Source: Mesaphorura yosii (lineage: Eukaryota; Arthropoda; Collembola; Poduromorpha; Tullbergiidae). Taken from it: 64,000 bases of DNA. The stretch lies in assembly GCA_009869945.1 (NCBI GenBank), contig WIXG01000158.1:1-64000 (forward strand), given 5' to 3'. Both the position numbers and the translations under genes were made by a program. This document shows positions 48,801-61,234 of this stretch, in pieces (positions within the stretch are counted from its first letter, which is position 1; every line of letters begins with the position of its first letter). The notes beneath the pieces were generated by a model, which worked only from the letters and a program-made list of their open reading frames with translations, made no database searches and had not been told where the DNA came from.

Positions 48801-51800
48801 GAAATTTCCCGAAGAATCACCGGTATGAATTACTATTTGGCTTTGGCGCAGGCAGCGTGCGAGCGACGCGGAAAAATCTTGCAAGATCAGGAAGTGAATG
48901 AGAATGAGATCTCGTGCATTGCATGCTATGAGACGACAGAGACACAGATCACCGTGAACGTGGGATCTTCATGTTGCGTTGGGTTGGTTCCAAGTTCCAA
49001 AACGTGAATTACATCATGCACACTGCTGTCAAGGCTGTAAAGTGGTAATTCATTATTTCAGTGCCTTGCCGGTGATGATTAGCAAGTTCATCTTCGTTTT
49101 CGCTGTCTTCGACTTCGACTTGTTTCGTATTCGTGGCACAAAGCCATTCGCCATTCGCAGATGAAATGAAACGAAAAGTAAACGTTTACTACCAACTTGA
49201 TTCCATGGGATATTCAGTGGTTGTCCTTCAGAAAGGTCAAAGGTTCTCAAGCGCGAAGCGTAAGCATTCCTGGAATTGTGCGATGCTCCATCGAATTCAT
49301 CGGCTGGACTTTTACTACGCTATTTTATGTTTACTACGATAACGATGACGTGTTTCTGGGAACTGCATGCAAAACTGCACAAAATCACAGAGAAAGTTTA
49401 CAAACACTGCGGACTGCGGCTGCAGACTCGAGCCGAGCCGGTCACGCCACGCCATTTCCCATTCATGAGCACATCGTACGATGCGATTCGCGATTCTGAA
49501 CTGGACTCCAGCCAAGTCACGGGGTTTCCCGAAACTTCCATACACAACAACAAAGTCTTTCTACACTATTTTGATGCAACGACCTTTCCCGTGCCGTAAT
49601 GCGAAAATCGATGACATCATCCGACTGCAGAATTTCGTCATCGTTCCTCACGCCACGCACAGTGCAAATTCAGGCAATTCGCAAAAATTCGCGCATGTGC
49701 AGACTCGCGATTATTATAAAAATGTATATATTTTTATTTGGTTTCTTTCTTATCGCTTGTTCGTCGCTGTCAATCGAAGATATCGGCATTTGTGTATCTT
49801 TCAAAAGTATAGTAACAGTAACAGTAATAATATTAGTATTATCATGCTCTCGGTTAAATTTTCTCTTCTCTGTGCTCTGCAGCCACTGCAGCTAGGCGAA
49901 AGGAGACTAAGATTATTCGCAACTCGAATTAAGTAGCAGTAGTACAATTAGTCGTATTCGTATTTGTATTATTGTAATTGTAACAATCAGTTTGCTCGCC
50001 TTCTGCCTTGCATGCCCCTTAAATTATGGTAGTGGCTCAACACACAACAAATAACAGTCTATCACAGCGACTAAACAGAATTTCACTTCCGGCAACACGC
50101 CGCCATGCACGAAGCTTCTCGCCTAAAATATTCAAAGTGCATATTTTCTGTGATTATTGTGTGCCTGCCTCCGGCGGCCTGAGTTCTTAACACTACGATA
50201 ATTATTACTCAAATCACCAAGACCAAATATGAAATACGACCAAATTTGCACTACAAAAAGTTCAAATTCTCTCACAAAATTTGAAAAGGCAATGAAATTC
50301 AGGGATTTGGCTTTCGTCGCAGCAAAATCGGGTTTCACTCCGAATTTTAGACTTTCGCTACCCGAAAAATACGGCAAAACGGGTAAAAACGGTGCGGCAC
50401 TTGCCATTTTCTACTTCTCATTTGCTAAAAGTATTACAATTACAACAAAAAGCACTAAAATCACTTGCTACTTACTGCTCGTGCACTTTTGAATAAATAT
50501 TGCTTACAGTATTGACTTTTGGCCTTGAAGGCAGAGCGTCTGGCCGCGCCAGGCCTCGCTTGCATAAATTAAAATTCTACCACGCGCAATAATAATTACG
50601 ATTCAGAGAGTATCAGAATAAGTAAAACGCGTGAGGCGTGATTGTGAGTGGAGTGAATAAATTAAATGCAGGCGGAACAGAAATTTGCAAGTTTAGAAAA
50701 GAAATCTTCACGCCACGCCGAAGCCACGACAGATTTGCTAAATTCTTAGTCTAATTTTGCAGCAGCATTTGCGAATTGCATCCAAATTCTAGCGATTAGC
50801 GAATTAGTACAACAATTAATTAGCCTAAAGTATACAAACAGTAACAATAATTGCATTTTGCATATTTTTTGTTTTGATTTTCGTATACGTACAAAACCCA
50901 AACTCAACTCAACGTTCAATATCTGACGAGTCGCGATTGATTAAAGTCTTGATCAACAATTAATTGGCTTAATTTTAGATCGCGGCTGCGGTGAACAACG
51001 GAAGCCAGGAATTTAGCAATTTAGCCAGCACGTACGAAAATATTCGCAAATTCAATTGATTAGTCACTAATGTTTTGATTTGATTTGAATTTTCTGCTTG
51101 AACGTGAACTTATTTTGTTTCTGTTTCCGAATATTTAAGGCCCAGTTTGAATGTGTCTTCTTTCTAATTAGTCGAATTTTGAATTAATTAATTTCTAATT
51201 AGTACATAAAATAGAAATAGGAGATTATTATCCCAGAGCAGCGAACAATGCGCACGCGGCGAAAGCGGGAAACGTTAAATGACGGTTTAACGAACGATAA
51301 CGAGTCACGTACGAGCATCAACAATCTTAGAAAATACAAAAGTTAAATTGGCAGTAAATCACACGACGACGGCCTTAAATTCTTAATTAACCAGCCTCTG
51401 CCTAAAGTGTCTTTAACGCATAAGCCTAAATCGCTCGCTCTTGCATTTGCATTGTTCAGATCACACAATCCCGTGAGATGAGAATTGCCCTGAGTTGGTT
51501 CTGAATCACAACAAAAGACAAAGACTGCGGCTGCTGTAAAATACGGCAAGACTGAGAAAGGAAAGTCCCTGAAAATGGTTCCGTGACCTGACCTTTGACC
51601 TGCATTTCCGGCACTGCACTACGATAGGTTGTTGGTCTAGATAATACGACAAAGGGTTAATACTATTTTACCTGCACCTCGTTGATTCGTCGAGAAGTGA
51701 GCCATGGGCGATAATTTAACGGCTAAAACTAAAATTGTTGGTGATAAAGCAGAAATAATACCAGATTCGTTTCTTTAAATGCAATGCACGGTGAAAGTTA

Positions 51801-52761
51801 AACTGATTCAAGTCATAGTCAGCTATTCCAAGCACTTGGGTTGTTCTAATTTCTAGGAATTACGAATTATAGGACATTTTACCTTTTGCTTTTGCCTGCC
51901 TGTTGTGCGCCTTGGAAGGGAAAAGTCGAAAAAAAATTACAGATTGACCTGTTTTACTCCCTGCAGCAGCATTAAATTAATACTCGTCCCGCCCGCAATT
52001 GGCAATTCTAATTAAGTGTTCTACTTTTCTATGCACGTCAACACCCTAAATCTTACAATCCTAGCACTAAATGCATAAATGACCGTGTACAAGTATCACA
52101 AATTTAGTTTAAGAATTGATTGTTGCTCCTGCGCGCGTGGTGGTGCGCCTTCCTTTTCTCATGCAATTTAAAATCTCGGCCAAGAGGAACTAAAACAAGA
52201 TTGATTCGTATAATGAAATGTAATATCGGCAACGGGAGCAGAAATCATTGAGCAATCAATTGAAAATTGACGTTATGCGTTGAGGTACCGAAAAATCCAC
52301 TTTGCACTCGAAAAAAAACAACGCACTTGAATGGTTGAAGCCAACGAGCAGCTAAAATTCGCCAGCCAACTAGCCTCAATTTGCAAATTTGAGAAATTTG
52401 CACTTTTGCACCCGAAAACTTAAAATCATATCCTAAATTTGGCTTTGCTTTCATTTTTGATGCATGCATAGTAAATGAGCTACTGCTAGATAGCTTGCTA
52501 AATAATTAAAAATACGCCAGCCAACTTGACGTTTATGTTGAGTTTGAGTACAGTAATTAAAAAAATCTTACAGAATTCTACTGTATGAATTAAAGCAGAC
52601 TTTAGGTCTATGGTTTAATGGTTTGCAGTAACTCAAATACAAATACTCTGATGGTTCAAAGGTGCTTGCTTGGCTTTCATTTGATTAACTGAGAATTTGC
52701 TACTCGAAACACGACGAAGATGGCTGAAAATAGAAGTCAGAGCTTATCTGCTGCTGCTGGC
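42865..52761. other. Gene-poor 9.9 kb between DLK and LARP4
   Basis: No gene recognised on either strand. The left end should hold the distal DLK promoter and 5' UTR. The right end holds the LARP4 3' UTR. The sequence contains many short reiterated words, including GGCAATGCAATGCAATG at 47461-47477 and a CATGCAATGCAATGCC copy at 44230. The open frames (for example 49481-49936 and 48729-49007) lack plausible protein features. Confidence 0.45.
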
Positions 52762-55700
52762 TTATCTTGGAGACCGATTCCGACGCGGAGGCCGACCACC
52801 ACCGAAATTCATGCTGCCACCGCTACCGGGAACGCTTCCTTCAGACGTTTCAGATGATACGCGACTCCTGAATCCTCTTCGATAACCCCCGGCGCCCGGA
52901 CCACCACCGACGCCTCCGCCTCCTCCACGGCCACCACCACCAACGCCACGATCTGAGCTGTCCGACCCGTTGCTGTTTCCTCGCTGGAAGTTTGCTTCTG
53001 CAAATTGACAAATGGAGCCCAAGTTTCATTTGCCATTTCTACAGTTCTGCATTTAAAGGTAACTGAATTACTGAATTTCTGAGCTTACTGGACAAAGGCC
53101 GTGAATCCCTCGCGTTGTTGGCATCAGCCATTGACATCGACTTTTTCCTGTCCTCGCTGGAAGCAGCCGTGGGTTGACTCACGGTGGAAGACGAAGACGA
53201 CGAAGGTTGAGGTAGCTGCAGCGCTGCAGCACCGGAGTTCTGAGATACTTTGTCCTTCCGGCTGGCCATTGCCACCTGCGCGTAACTCAGCGGGGCAGGC
53301 GTGACCTGCTTCAGACGCGGCGCCGAATCTTCGTTTGAGCAAATATTTTCATCTCCGACACCGACGCTGACCTTCCTCGACAACGGCTCCGGCCCAGAAG
53401 CCTTTTCTTCAGTCCGAGCGGCCTAAAATAAGAAGTTGTATGAGTAAACCACCTAAAAATTGAGAAAATGTGTTAGAATTTGCTTACTCCTTTAGCAGAG
53501 AGATCATTGACTCCAGAGCCCGCCGCAGCCGCAGCTTTGTTCATTGGCACATTAGACTTGACGGAGCCGCCAGGCGTCGGAAATGCGTCGTTGTCACTCG
53601 TGTTGAAGTTGCCTCGGCCGTGATTTGAGCAGTTGACGCTGACACTTGCCGTGCCGCCGCTGCTCGTCCGGCTGTTATTGTCACCTTGCATTTTGGCCAC
53701 GTACGTAGCACTTCCAGATCGCTCTCGCTCCCGGCGGTCGCCGTCCACGTGTCCAGACGTGGACTGCTTGGCGGGGGAGGAATCTTTGTGTGGCTGCGGC
53801 GAATAAGGCACCTCGGATCCAACGGCAACGGACGACGTGAGCGGGCCGCCGGGAACGCCACGCTTGCTGAATATCGGTGACTTAGTTGACTGCGGAACGG
53901 ATTTGCGGTAATTGTCGGCTCCCCCGCCAGCGTCGCCACCAGCAGCACCACTTTTTGCTGCGCCAGGCTGTCTGCTTCCGCTGTCGCCATGCAATAAAGC
54001 TGTATCAGTTCTGGTTGACTTGTCAGCCGTCTCCTTACTTTTAACGAATGGGGCTGCAGGCTCCCTGCAAGCAAAAAAAACATGACGCATCGATTAAATT
54101 CAATGCTCAGCACTCTTTACATGCAATTCTTACTTGTAAGGTGCAGCCCGGATCGAAGCACGACTGTCGTCGGCACTGCCGACTCCAACTTCGCGAAATT
54201 CTTTCTTGTGTTCGGGTGCATTTGATTGACTAGATAATTCTTTCGGTGATTCTAATTCTTTGGTCGGTGAGGCAGCAGATACGACGTAGGTTGATTCCCT
54301 TGAATTGTCTTGGGTATTCACAACCAACTCGGCGATGGTCGTGGGAGTCGTGTTCGTTGCAGCGTCCTCCCGATCCCCAGTCTGGGTCGGGCTCAACTTC
54401 ACGTTCTTCACGCCCTTCACGACGTCAGACAGTCTAAAACAGAAGGACAGGACGCTCATGAGAAATGCGATCTTATATCCATAATTAACACAAAAAACTG
54501 TCATTTGATTAATTGTTACGTAATTAATACATTTCTTTGAGCACAATTTTGCGCAATGAATTTAAACAATTACTTAATTGCTCTACGTCTCCTTAGACAC
54601 TTTCACCACCACGGAATTGATGGGAAAGCAACACGGAGACGGAAATCAGTCAAATTCTTGTCTTGCGATTTGCTTACCTTCCTTCGTAGGCAGAGTCTCT
54701 CTCTCCGTTTTTCACAGACGCGTTGGCGTTGACGGCACCAGCACCAGGAAGTGGGGGAAAGGCATTTGATTCCAGGTCAAAGTTCGTCTTGGCTCCCGCC
54801 TGATTCTGATTCTGCGGGCTGCTGACTCGGTGACTGTGAGACTGTGAGGACGACGACGGAGGCGGCTGGGGCGAAACAGGCGTCGAAGGTGGCTGACGAG
54901 AAGTGGACGGATTTCCACGACTTGAGACTGCAGGAGCTGACGAGTTGTGGTTGTGCTGCTCGTAGTTTGAATCGTCGTCGTACGATCGCGGAGGTTTTCT
55001 TGTGCCTAAACTACTTCTTGGACTAAACAGAAAAATATCGGCCATTAGCACTTTGGCGTATAATTAAAGATTAATTTTAAAATTAGCGCTACAGCTTACC
55101 GATTGTCATTACCACGTTGATAGCGGGAAGAGTTTGAGTAATGATAAGACTCGGACACGTTGTGAGGTACGTTATGAGAGGAAAGGCTCGAATTGTTGTA
55201 GTGCACGGAGCTCGCACGGCTCAAGTTGGGGGCTCCTCCAGCACCCACGAGGCCGTGGCCATGATGACTATGATTGTGACTGTGCGATGGAGTATGGTGA
55301 GAGTTCAGTGGAAGGGGTGGCATGCCCAGCAGCGGCTGAGGCTGTGGACCGCTGTTCTTCCGGTGCTGAGCGCCTCCTCCACCACCGCCGCCGTACTGAT
55401 GAGGTGGGTACCCAGCGCTGCTGGAAGTGTCACCTCTTCTGGGTCCACGAGGCATTCTATCAATTAGCGATTTAATTAATCATTCTGAGCTGGATTACGT
55501 AAGTTGAAGGTGCAGGTAGCAATAGTTGCAATTAGTCCTTACCGATAATAGTTATCAGTCTCAGATTTGGTGTTGCGATTTCTGGGAGCCATTCCCATTC
55601 CCTTATTATTGTAGTTTGGAGCCGGTTGAGATGCGGGTTGCTGAAGCCCGTTAATTGAGAAAATAGCAGCAGAATTTATATCGTAGTAGCCAGCCCAAGG

Positions 55701-58700
55701 TACTTGGGTCCCGAAACTCGCGTACGGACCCGTCGGGATTGTGAACACAGCAGGTGCCATCTGAAAAAAAAATGTAGCGGATTAACTTCAAATCTTCGAA
55801 GGCCACTGACTTAATTTGCCGGCCTTGTGTTTCTTACCTGCTGCCCAGTAAAAATTGGTGCGGCAACAGCGGTTGGTCCAGGTTGATTTCCAGATACGGA
55901 TGATACGTATGGAAGATTCATGTACTGAGGAATAGTTGGCTGCTGAGGCGGAGGGTTGTAACCGTTCTTCACCGGATTCACACCGACGCCTTGAGCCAGG
56001 AGGGTCGTTGGACGAGACTTGATTCGAGCCATGATCGGATGCCCCTGAGAAATTGTGCGAATTGTCCACTTAAACATACATCCAATACCAGGTTACGATG
56101 TTAACGGAGTGTATTTACCTTGAACTCGCGCACATCCTCCCGCAGGTATCTATGAGCTCTGACCGCCTCATCGTCGTTATCAAAACTGAGATACCAGGAA
56201 TCATTGAAAGCAAATTCACAATTATTGCACTTTGGTGAGTTTTCCTTCTCGAATAACGCCTGCAATTCAAAAGAATTCGTTTCAGCTTCTTGTTAACTTA
56301 TTCTTAGGACACAGATTTTCCCTTGTCGTCTATCTCCTACCTTAATCTCATCAATTGGTGTTGATTCCGGGATACCACGCAGGATGACTACAGTTCGATT
56401 GGAGACCGGTCGAATCCGCTTTCCATCAGAATGGACCTGAACGAGCTTCGATTCTGAAAACGCGTGCAAAGATTCAACTTTAATTTTAGCTGATTTCAAT
56501 GCGCGTGGCGTGAATCCTCATTTCTGTCTGCTTACCTTTCAACACGTCAGTGATAAGGTCCAAGTCACTCGATAGCTTTTTGATCATGTTGAAGTTTGCG
56601 ATGGTTGAAATGTAAACATACTGATCGCTGTCCATCTGCGAGACTAGGAACTTATCATTGGACAAATTTTCCCTGAAACCAAATAATAAAATTGCAATTC
56701 AGTGTTGCTCTGAGCCTGGAAATTGTTCAAATTGTAATTCGTCAACTTACGCTGAGAAATAGTACTCCAATTGCGTGAGGAGAAGTTGTCTGAGCTCATC
56801 GACTGGCGTGTCACTGGGAATCTGCTCCTCGCCGTTCATCATTGCTAGTGGCTGGTCATTATTGGCATTGGCATTCGGGGGACTGCTCTGCTGGCCTGCT
56901 CCTCTCTCCCGCTCCGTCGCCGTTACGGGCTGCTGCTCTCCATTACTGTTCAGTGCCATTGGCTCCTCAGGCACATTACACCCATCGCTCACAACACCAT
57001 TCAGTAAACTGTGGGCAAATTACATGCAACATGCAAGTTTGTACACGTCTTTAATATGCTCCCGGTTAATTCGTAGTTAAGTTCTTACCGAGTATCAGGT
57101 TTGGTAATTGCATCACCGGCGCATCGTGCGGCGGCGGCTATTTGGGCATCTTCCCCGTGCGACCCCGAACTTTCAACTTCCCCATTCATGTAAGAGCAAC
57201 CTGCAGACAAAATCAAAGAAATCAATTAAAACGTCAGTAGCTGCAAATCACAAAATGCTAATGACCTATCAAGTTAGAGTCTGTGTCTGTCTGCCTATTC
57301 TGTATTCTTGTGGTTTGGTTACTAAAATAAAATACTTCAGCACGCATCGCATTCGGACTTGGTTATTAACCACGATAAGTACTTTAGTAAGCTTCAAAGC
57401 TCAATTGCTCACTGGTTAAGTGGTATTGTATCGGGTTTCATGTCGTTACCACTGCTGCCAGTTTGATGGCTGGAGGAAAATTGGCAAGGAATTCGACGCA
57501 CGAAGAGCATAAATGTTTATCTACTTCGAATGTGGTAACTGCAGCGCACTTCTAATGATCTAAATTCCTCCTTATCACTTTTTCCAACGATACGCTGCGC
57601 TGCGAAAAAAATCAAGATAATTACTCAATCGCTTGATTTAAACTGAAAATCCGAGTATGAGTACGGATTTAATTGCCTAATTACACAATCGTTAAACTAA
57701 ACAGATAGCAATAAGCTTAAATAATTACTGTGTACATGGCTCGGTTCTTGAATTGCGTATCTTAACAAATTCAACTCCTTTTTAGGCAATCTGTAGTCTA
57801 TTCGAAATTCGATTCGAGTCTTCAGTCTTGTCTTACTATCTTAACATTACCGTTGTATTGATCAACCAGCGCCGAGGCAGCCAAAGGAGATCCACTTGTT
57901 CAATAAAAGTGAAAGTTTGGGGCACCAGATAGCAAAGCAATGAATGAATCACAATTGCAATTGCAATTACGTACAATACGTGAGCAGTGAACGTGAATGT
58001 AAAACTGTACGAATCAATGAATCAACTCAACTTTACCTTTAACTGCACTGCAGATTTGCAGACAAGAAAAGGCAGGCTATTATTTTCCGACAGACACGAG
58101 GCACAACAATCGTTAAAATTCGAATTTCGTCTTAAATTAGCAGCAATATCAATTTAGCAATAGCAATAAATTAAAGAAGGCACCAATACGAAACACGCTG
58201 CAGGCAGACTGCTGCTCTGCAGATGACGAATTAAAGAAAGTCGTGCTCTGCACCCAAACTTAAAAATAGCAAGCAAAATCTGTTCTTAGCACTTCTGGTC
58301 TGTTGATCTGCTCGTAGCCGTACCGTAGTTGTAGTAAAAAAGACGAGGATGAATGAGAGAGATCATGTAAGGTAATGGCAATGCAGGCACGGCAGGAGCA
58401 CGAGAGACGAGATAGATGGCTGCGAGCGCGAGTCGATTCTTCGATTATGTGGATCAAAGCTCGTGGATCGGACTTACCAAAAATAATTCTTCGTGCAGTG
58501 GCAGATTCGAGAAAAAACGGCAAATCGGCAAACTGGCGAGTACGAGTCTTAGCCTGGCCTTAGCTTCCAATTTCCAATCTGGCAATCAATCAGCAATCAG
58601 CAATCAGCGCCCACGATGCCACGAATGATAATAATCTGTCACCTGCCTGCCTTCACTTCCCTCGCTGCCACTGATTTAACTAACTGGCTGAGCTCCTGAT

Positions 58701-61234
58701 CCTGATCGAGTACCGAATTTGATAATCGCGATCGCGAGCAGTAACAACAATAATTATTAAACTGTGTGCCTTGCTGATTGCTGATTGCTGGTGGTTGTGT
58801 TTACTCGATACAAAAATTAAATTAGTAACTTAAAAAATTAGTTCTGCACTGGTCTGCTCTGCTCTGCACTGCACACCAAACTGTACTACTTTTTACTCAA
58901 CATGGACTCTATCGCCTATGCCGTAGCATTCAGCTTTGGCTTGCAGCCACACAGCACAGCCACGCACTGCTTCGTGTTCTGTGCATTGATTAAGCCTTGC
59001 CTTCGCCTATGCTTTTACCTTGCTTATTGCTTTGCCTCTGCCTCGTTTAGTCCTCCGAATTGTTAGCAATTTATCGGCTACTTACAACGCTACAGCACAG
59101 CCCTACAGCGTATTGTACAAATACAGTCTGTACAATGACGATAGTAGGACTCAATTTTCGTAATTCTAATTTCTAGCTCTTTGACTTGATTTCGCACTCA
59201 GCGACTCAGTACCTGGTGAATTCTGATTCTCACCCGACCTTCAATCCAAATGCATCCAAATTATGCAGCTCAGCGTAAAGGGATAGTCCTGGGAACAATA
59301 GAAATCTAAATTGTTCCTATAAAATCGTTCCCAGAAAATTGTTCCAAATTGCTCATATACGGAGATTTCATGGGAAATTACGTTTCCTGTATGAATTTAT
59401 TCAATCTTTTACAACCCAAATCAAGACTCATTAGAAATCGGTTGTCGCCATTTGAAGATGAAAATTAGGACCAAGAAGACCATACATTTATTGGACACAC
59501 TGTAGCGCCAGAAACGAGTCGCGTGCTTCGTGCTTGTCTGCTTGAGCTTCTGCTCGCTCGTAGTAAAAGATGGTTAGCGAAAGAAAAATGTGACTGACTC
59601 TCCACCTGCCTGCCTTTATGTGGTGTCTTCTCTTGTCTTCTTGCCACTGCCTTGCCTTGCATTGCATGGAAGTCAAGTCAAGAGCTTCGCAAATTAAATG
59701 AGTGCAAACAATCGCACAGCTCGTGAACTCGATACGATTCTCAAGAGGCTTCGCGTTTTACGAGTCACCCACAAGTCACAAGTTGTATTGGTATTAAGAT
59801 CTCTGCATATAATTATATGCATTTATTCCAGATTCTACCACCAACCACGCCGCCACGCTCACGCACGCACGCATGAGGCGAGGCCGCCGGCCACTTTGCA
59901 AAGCTGATTACGCGTTACCGGAACAAGTTCGATACGAAGAAGAGCAGAAGAAGACGAGACGTGAGACATCGACTACAGAATTTCAGCAATGCACGCCACG
60001 TGCGAAGATAAAAGTGAGACACTACTGCCTTGATCTTTCGCGTGATTCTGCGATCTTTCTAAGATTTATCTATACGTAGACGATTAAAAATTCGCTTAAG
60101 AATTAGCAAGTCGAATCGTCCAATCAGTCCAATGCGCTGATTACCTGAATCGGGAGCGTCTGCAGTCAGTTTAGACTTTTTTCCTTCAGCAGCAGCGTCA
60201 GCGCCTTCAGGCGTCAATTCAGCGGTAGTCTCCAATTCAGCTTTTGCAGGGTCTTCCACTTCTTTATTGCAGCTCGAAGTCTCACTAACTTGGTCGTCTT
60301 CGTCGTGGTCGACATTGACAGAAAGACGGTCTTCTCCAACGAGGCCCAGCTCCGTGTCGGCGTCTGCATCGGTGTTCGTGTCTGCATCCACTTTGCTTTT
60401 GATTCGCACGGTTCTCGGAGCAATTTTCAAGAGGTAGTCATGTTCATGTTCTTGTTTATGGCTTGTACTCAGACTGCTTGTTGTCGTTGATTTGGCACTG
60501 GCGATGGCTATCGAATCTTGGCTAATGGAGGCTGGCTGGTGGTGGTGTGCACAGGTGCTGGCGTGATGCGAGTGTACGTGCGAGTGATGTGCGTGGTGGT
60601 GGTGGGCGTGGCCGTGCGGCTGCTGCCCGTAGCCCGAAAATATGGACTGAGAGTGCGAATGCCTGTGGACGTGCTGCTGATGCGATAACCCGAAGAAATC
60701 AGTCGTCCGATGTGGGTGCGCGTGCGCGTGCGGGCCGCCGGCGTACAGCGCAAAATTCGGTGGAGGCGGCGGGGGCGGTGCTGGAGGGCCGGCGCTCAGC
60801 AGGGGCTGGGTCGGTGTGACCGTCACGCTTGTCGGAGTGACTTTCTGGATGATGTAGCATCGTGGGCTGTAGGAAGTGCAGACGTACGTGCCGTTCACAT
60901 CGAGGCACGCTGTCAGGGTGTCGGTGATGAGCGGAGGCTGGGTCGGTGGTGGCGGGGGAGGAGGAGGAGGAAGACCCAGCCCCAGGCCGCCCATGCCCAT
61001 CGAGAGCATGCCCATGCCGTGGTGATGGTGAGGATGTGGATGAAGGTGGAAGCCACCGCCTCCGCCGCCCCGATGGTAGGAATTTGCATAGTACGGAGAT
61101 CTGCGCCCATTGCTGCTGCTGTTGCCAGCTCCTCCACCGGCCACACCAATCAGCAACGAATTGGCGTTAACACTGGAATTATTGCTTGGAAATTGCTGCT
61201 GCTGAGGCTTAGGCTTCCGCTGGGGCATCGGCAT
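52762..61234 (-). CDS. LARP4: LARP4-type La-related protein (La motif + RRM), 14 exons
   Basis: Coding exons: 61234-60145, 57200-57089, 57008-56751, 56672-56536, 56453-56341, 56259-56119, 56044-55838, 55760-55543, 55456-55100, 55022-54678, 54433-54134, 54064-53488, 53422-53089, 52997-52762; 1474 aa, all in phase. Exon 1 (363 aa) is low complexity: poly-Pro, Gly and a long His-rich stretch. The La motif (about 474-547) has LTQLEYYFSAENLSNDKFLV and YVYISTIANFNMIKKLS. The RRM (about 550-630) has TVVILRGIPESTP and WYLSFDNDDEAVRAHRYL. FDLESNAFPPLPG is a LARP4 signature. The tail is Gly/Arg-rich (GGGGRGGGGG), ending RNRSPR. LARP4 proteins bind poly(A) RNA and PABP and stabilise mRNA in the cytoplasm. 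The start is fixed by an in-frame TGA 13 codons upstream. ATG 57189 could start a shorter form. Confidence 0.93.
57201..60144. other. First intron of LARP4 (2.9 kb)
   Basis: By far the longest intron in the window, bounded on the minus strand by donor TCAG|GTAATC and acceptor TTGTCTGCAG. No exon or RNA gene is recognised inside. Short tandem words occur, such as AATCAGC units near 58580-58605. Its size and position fit an alternative promoter before exon 57200-57089. Confidence 0.6.
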
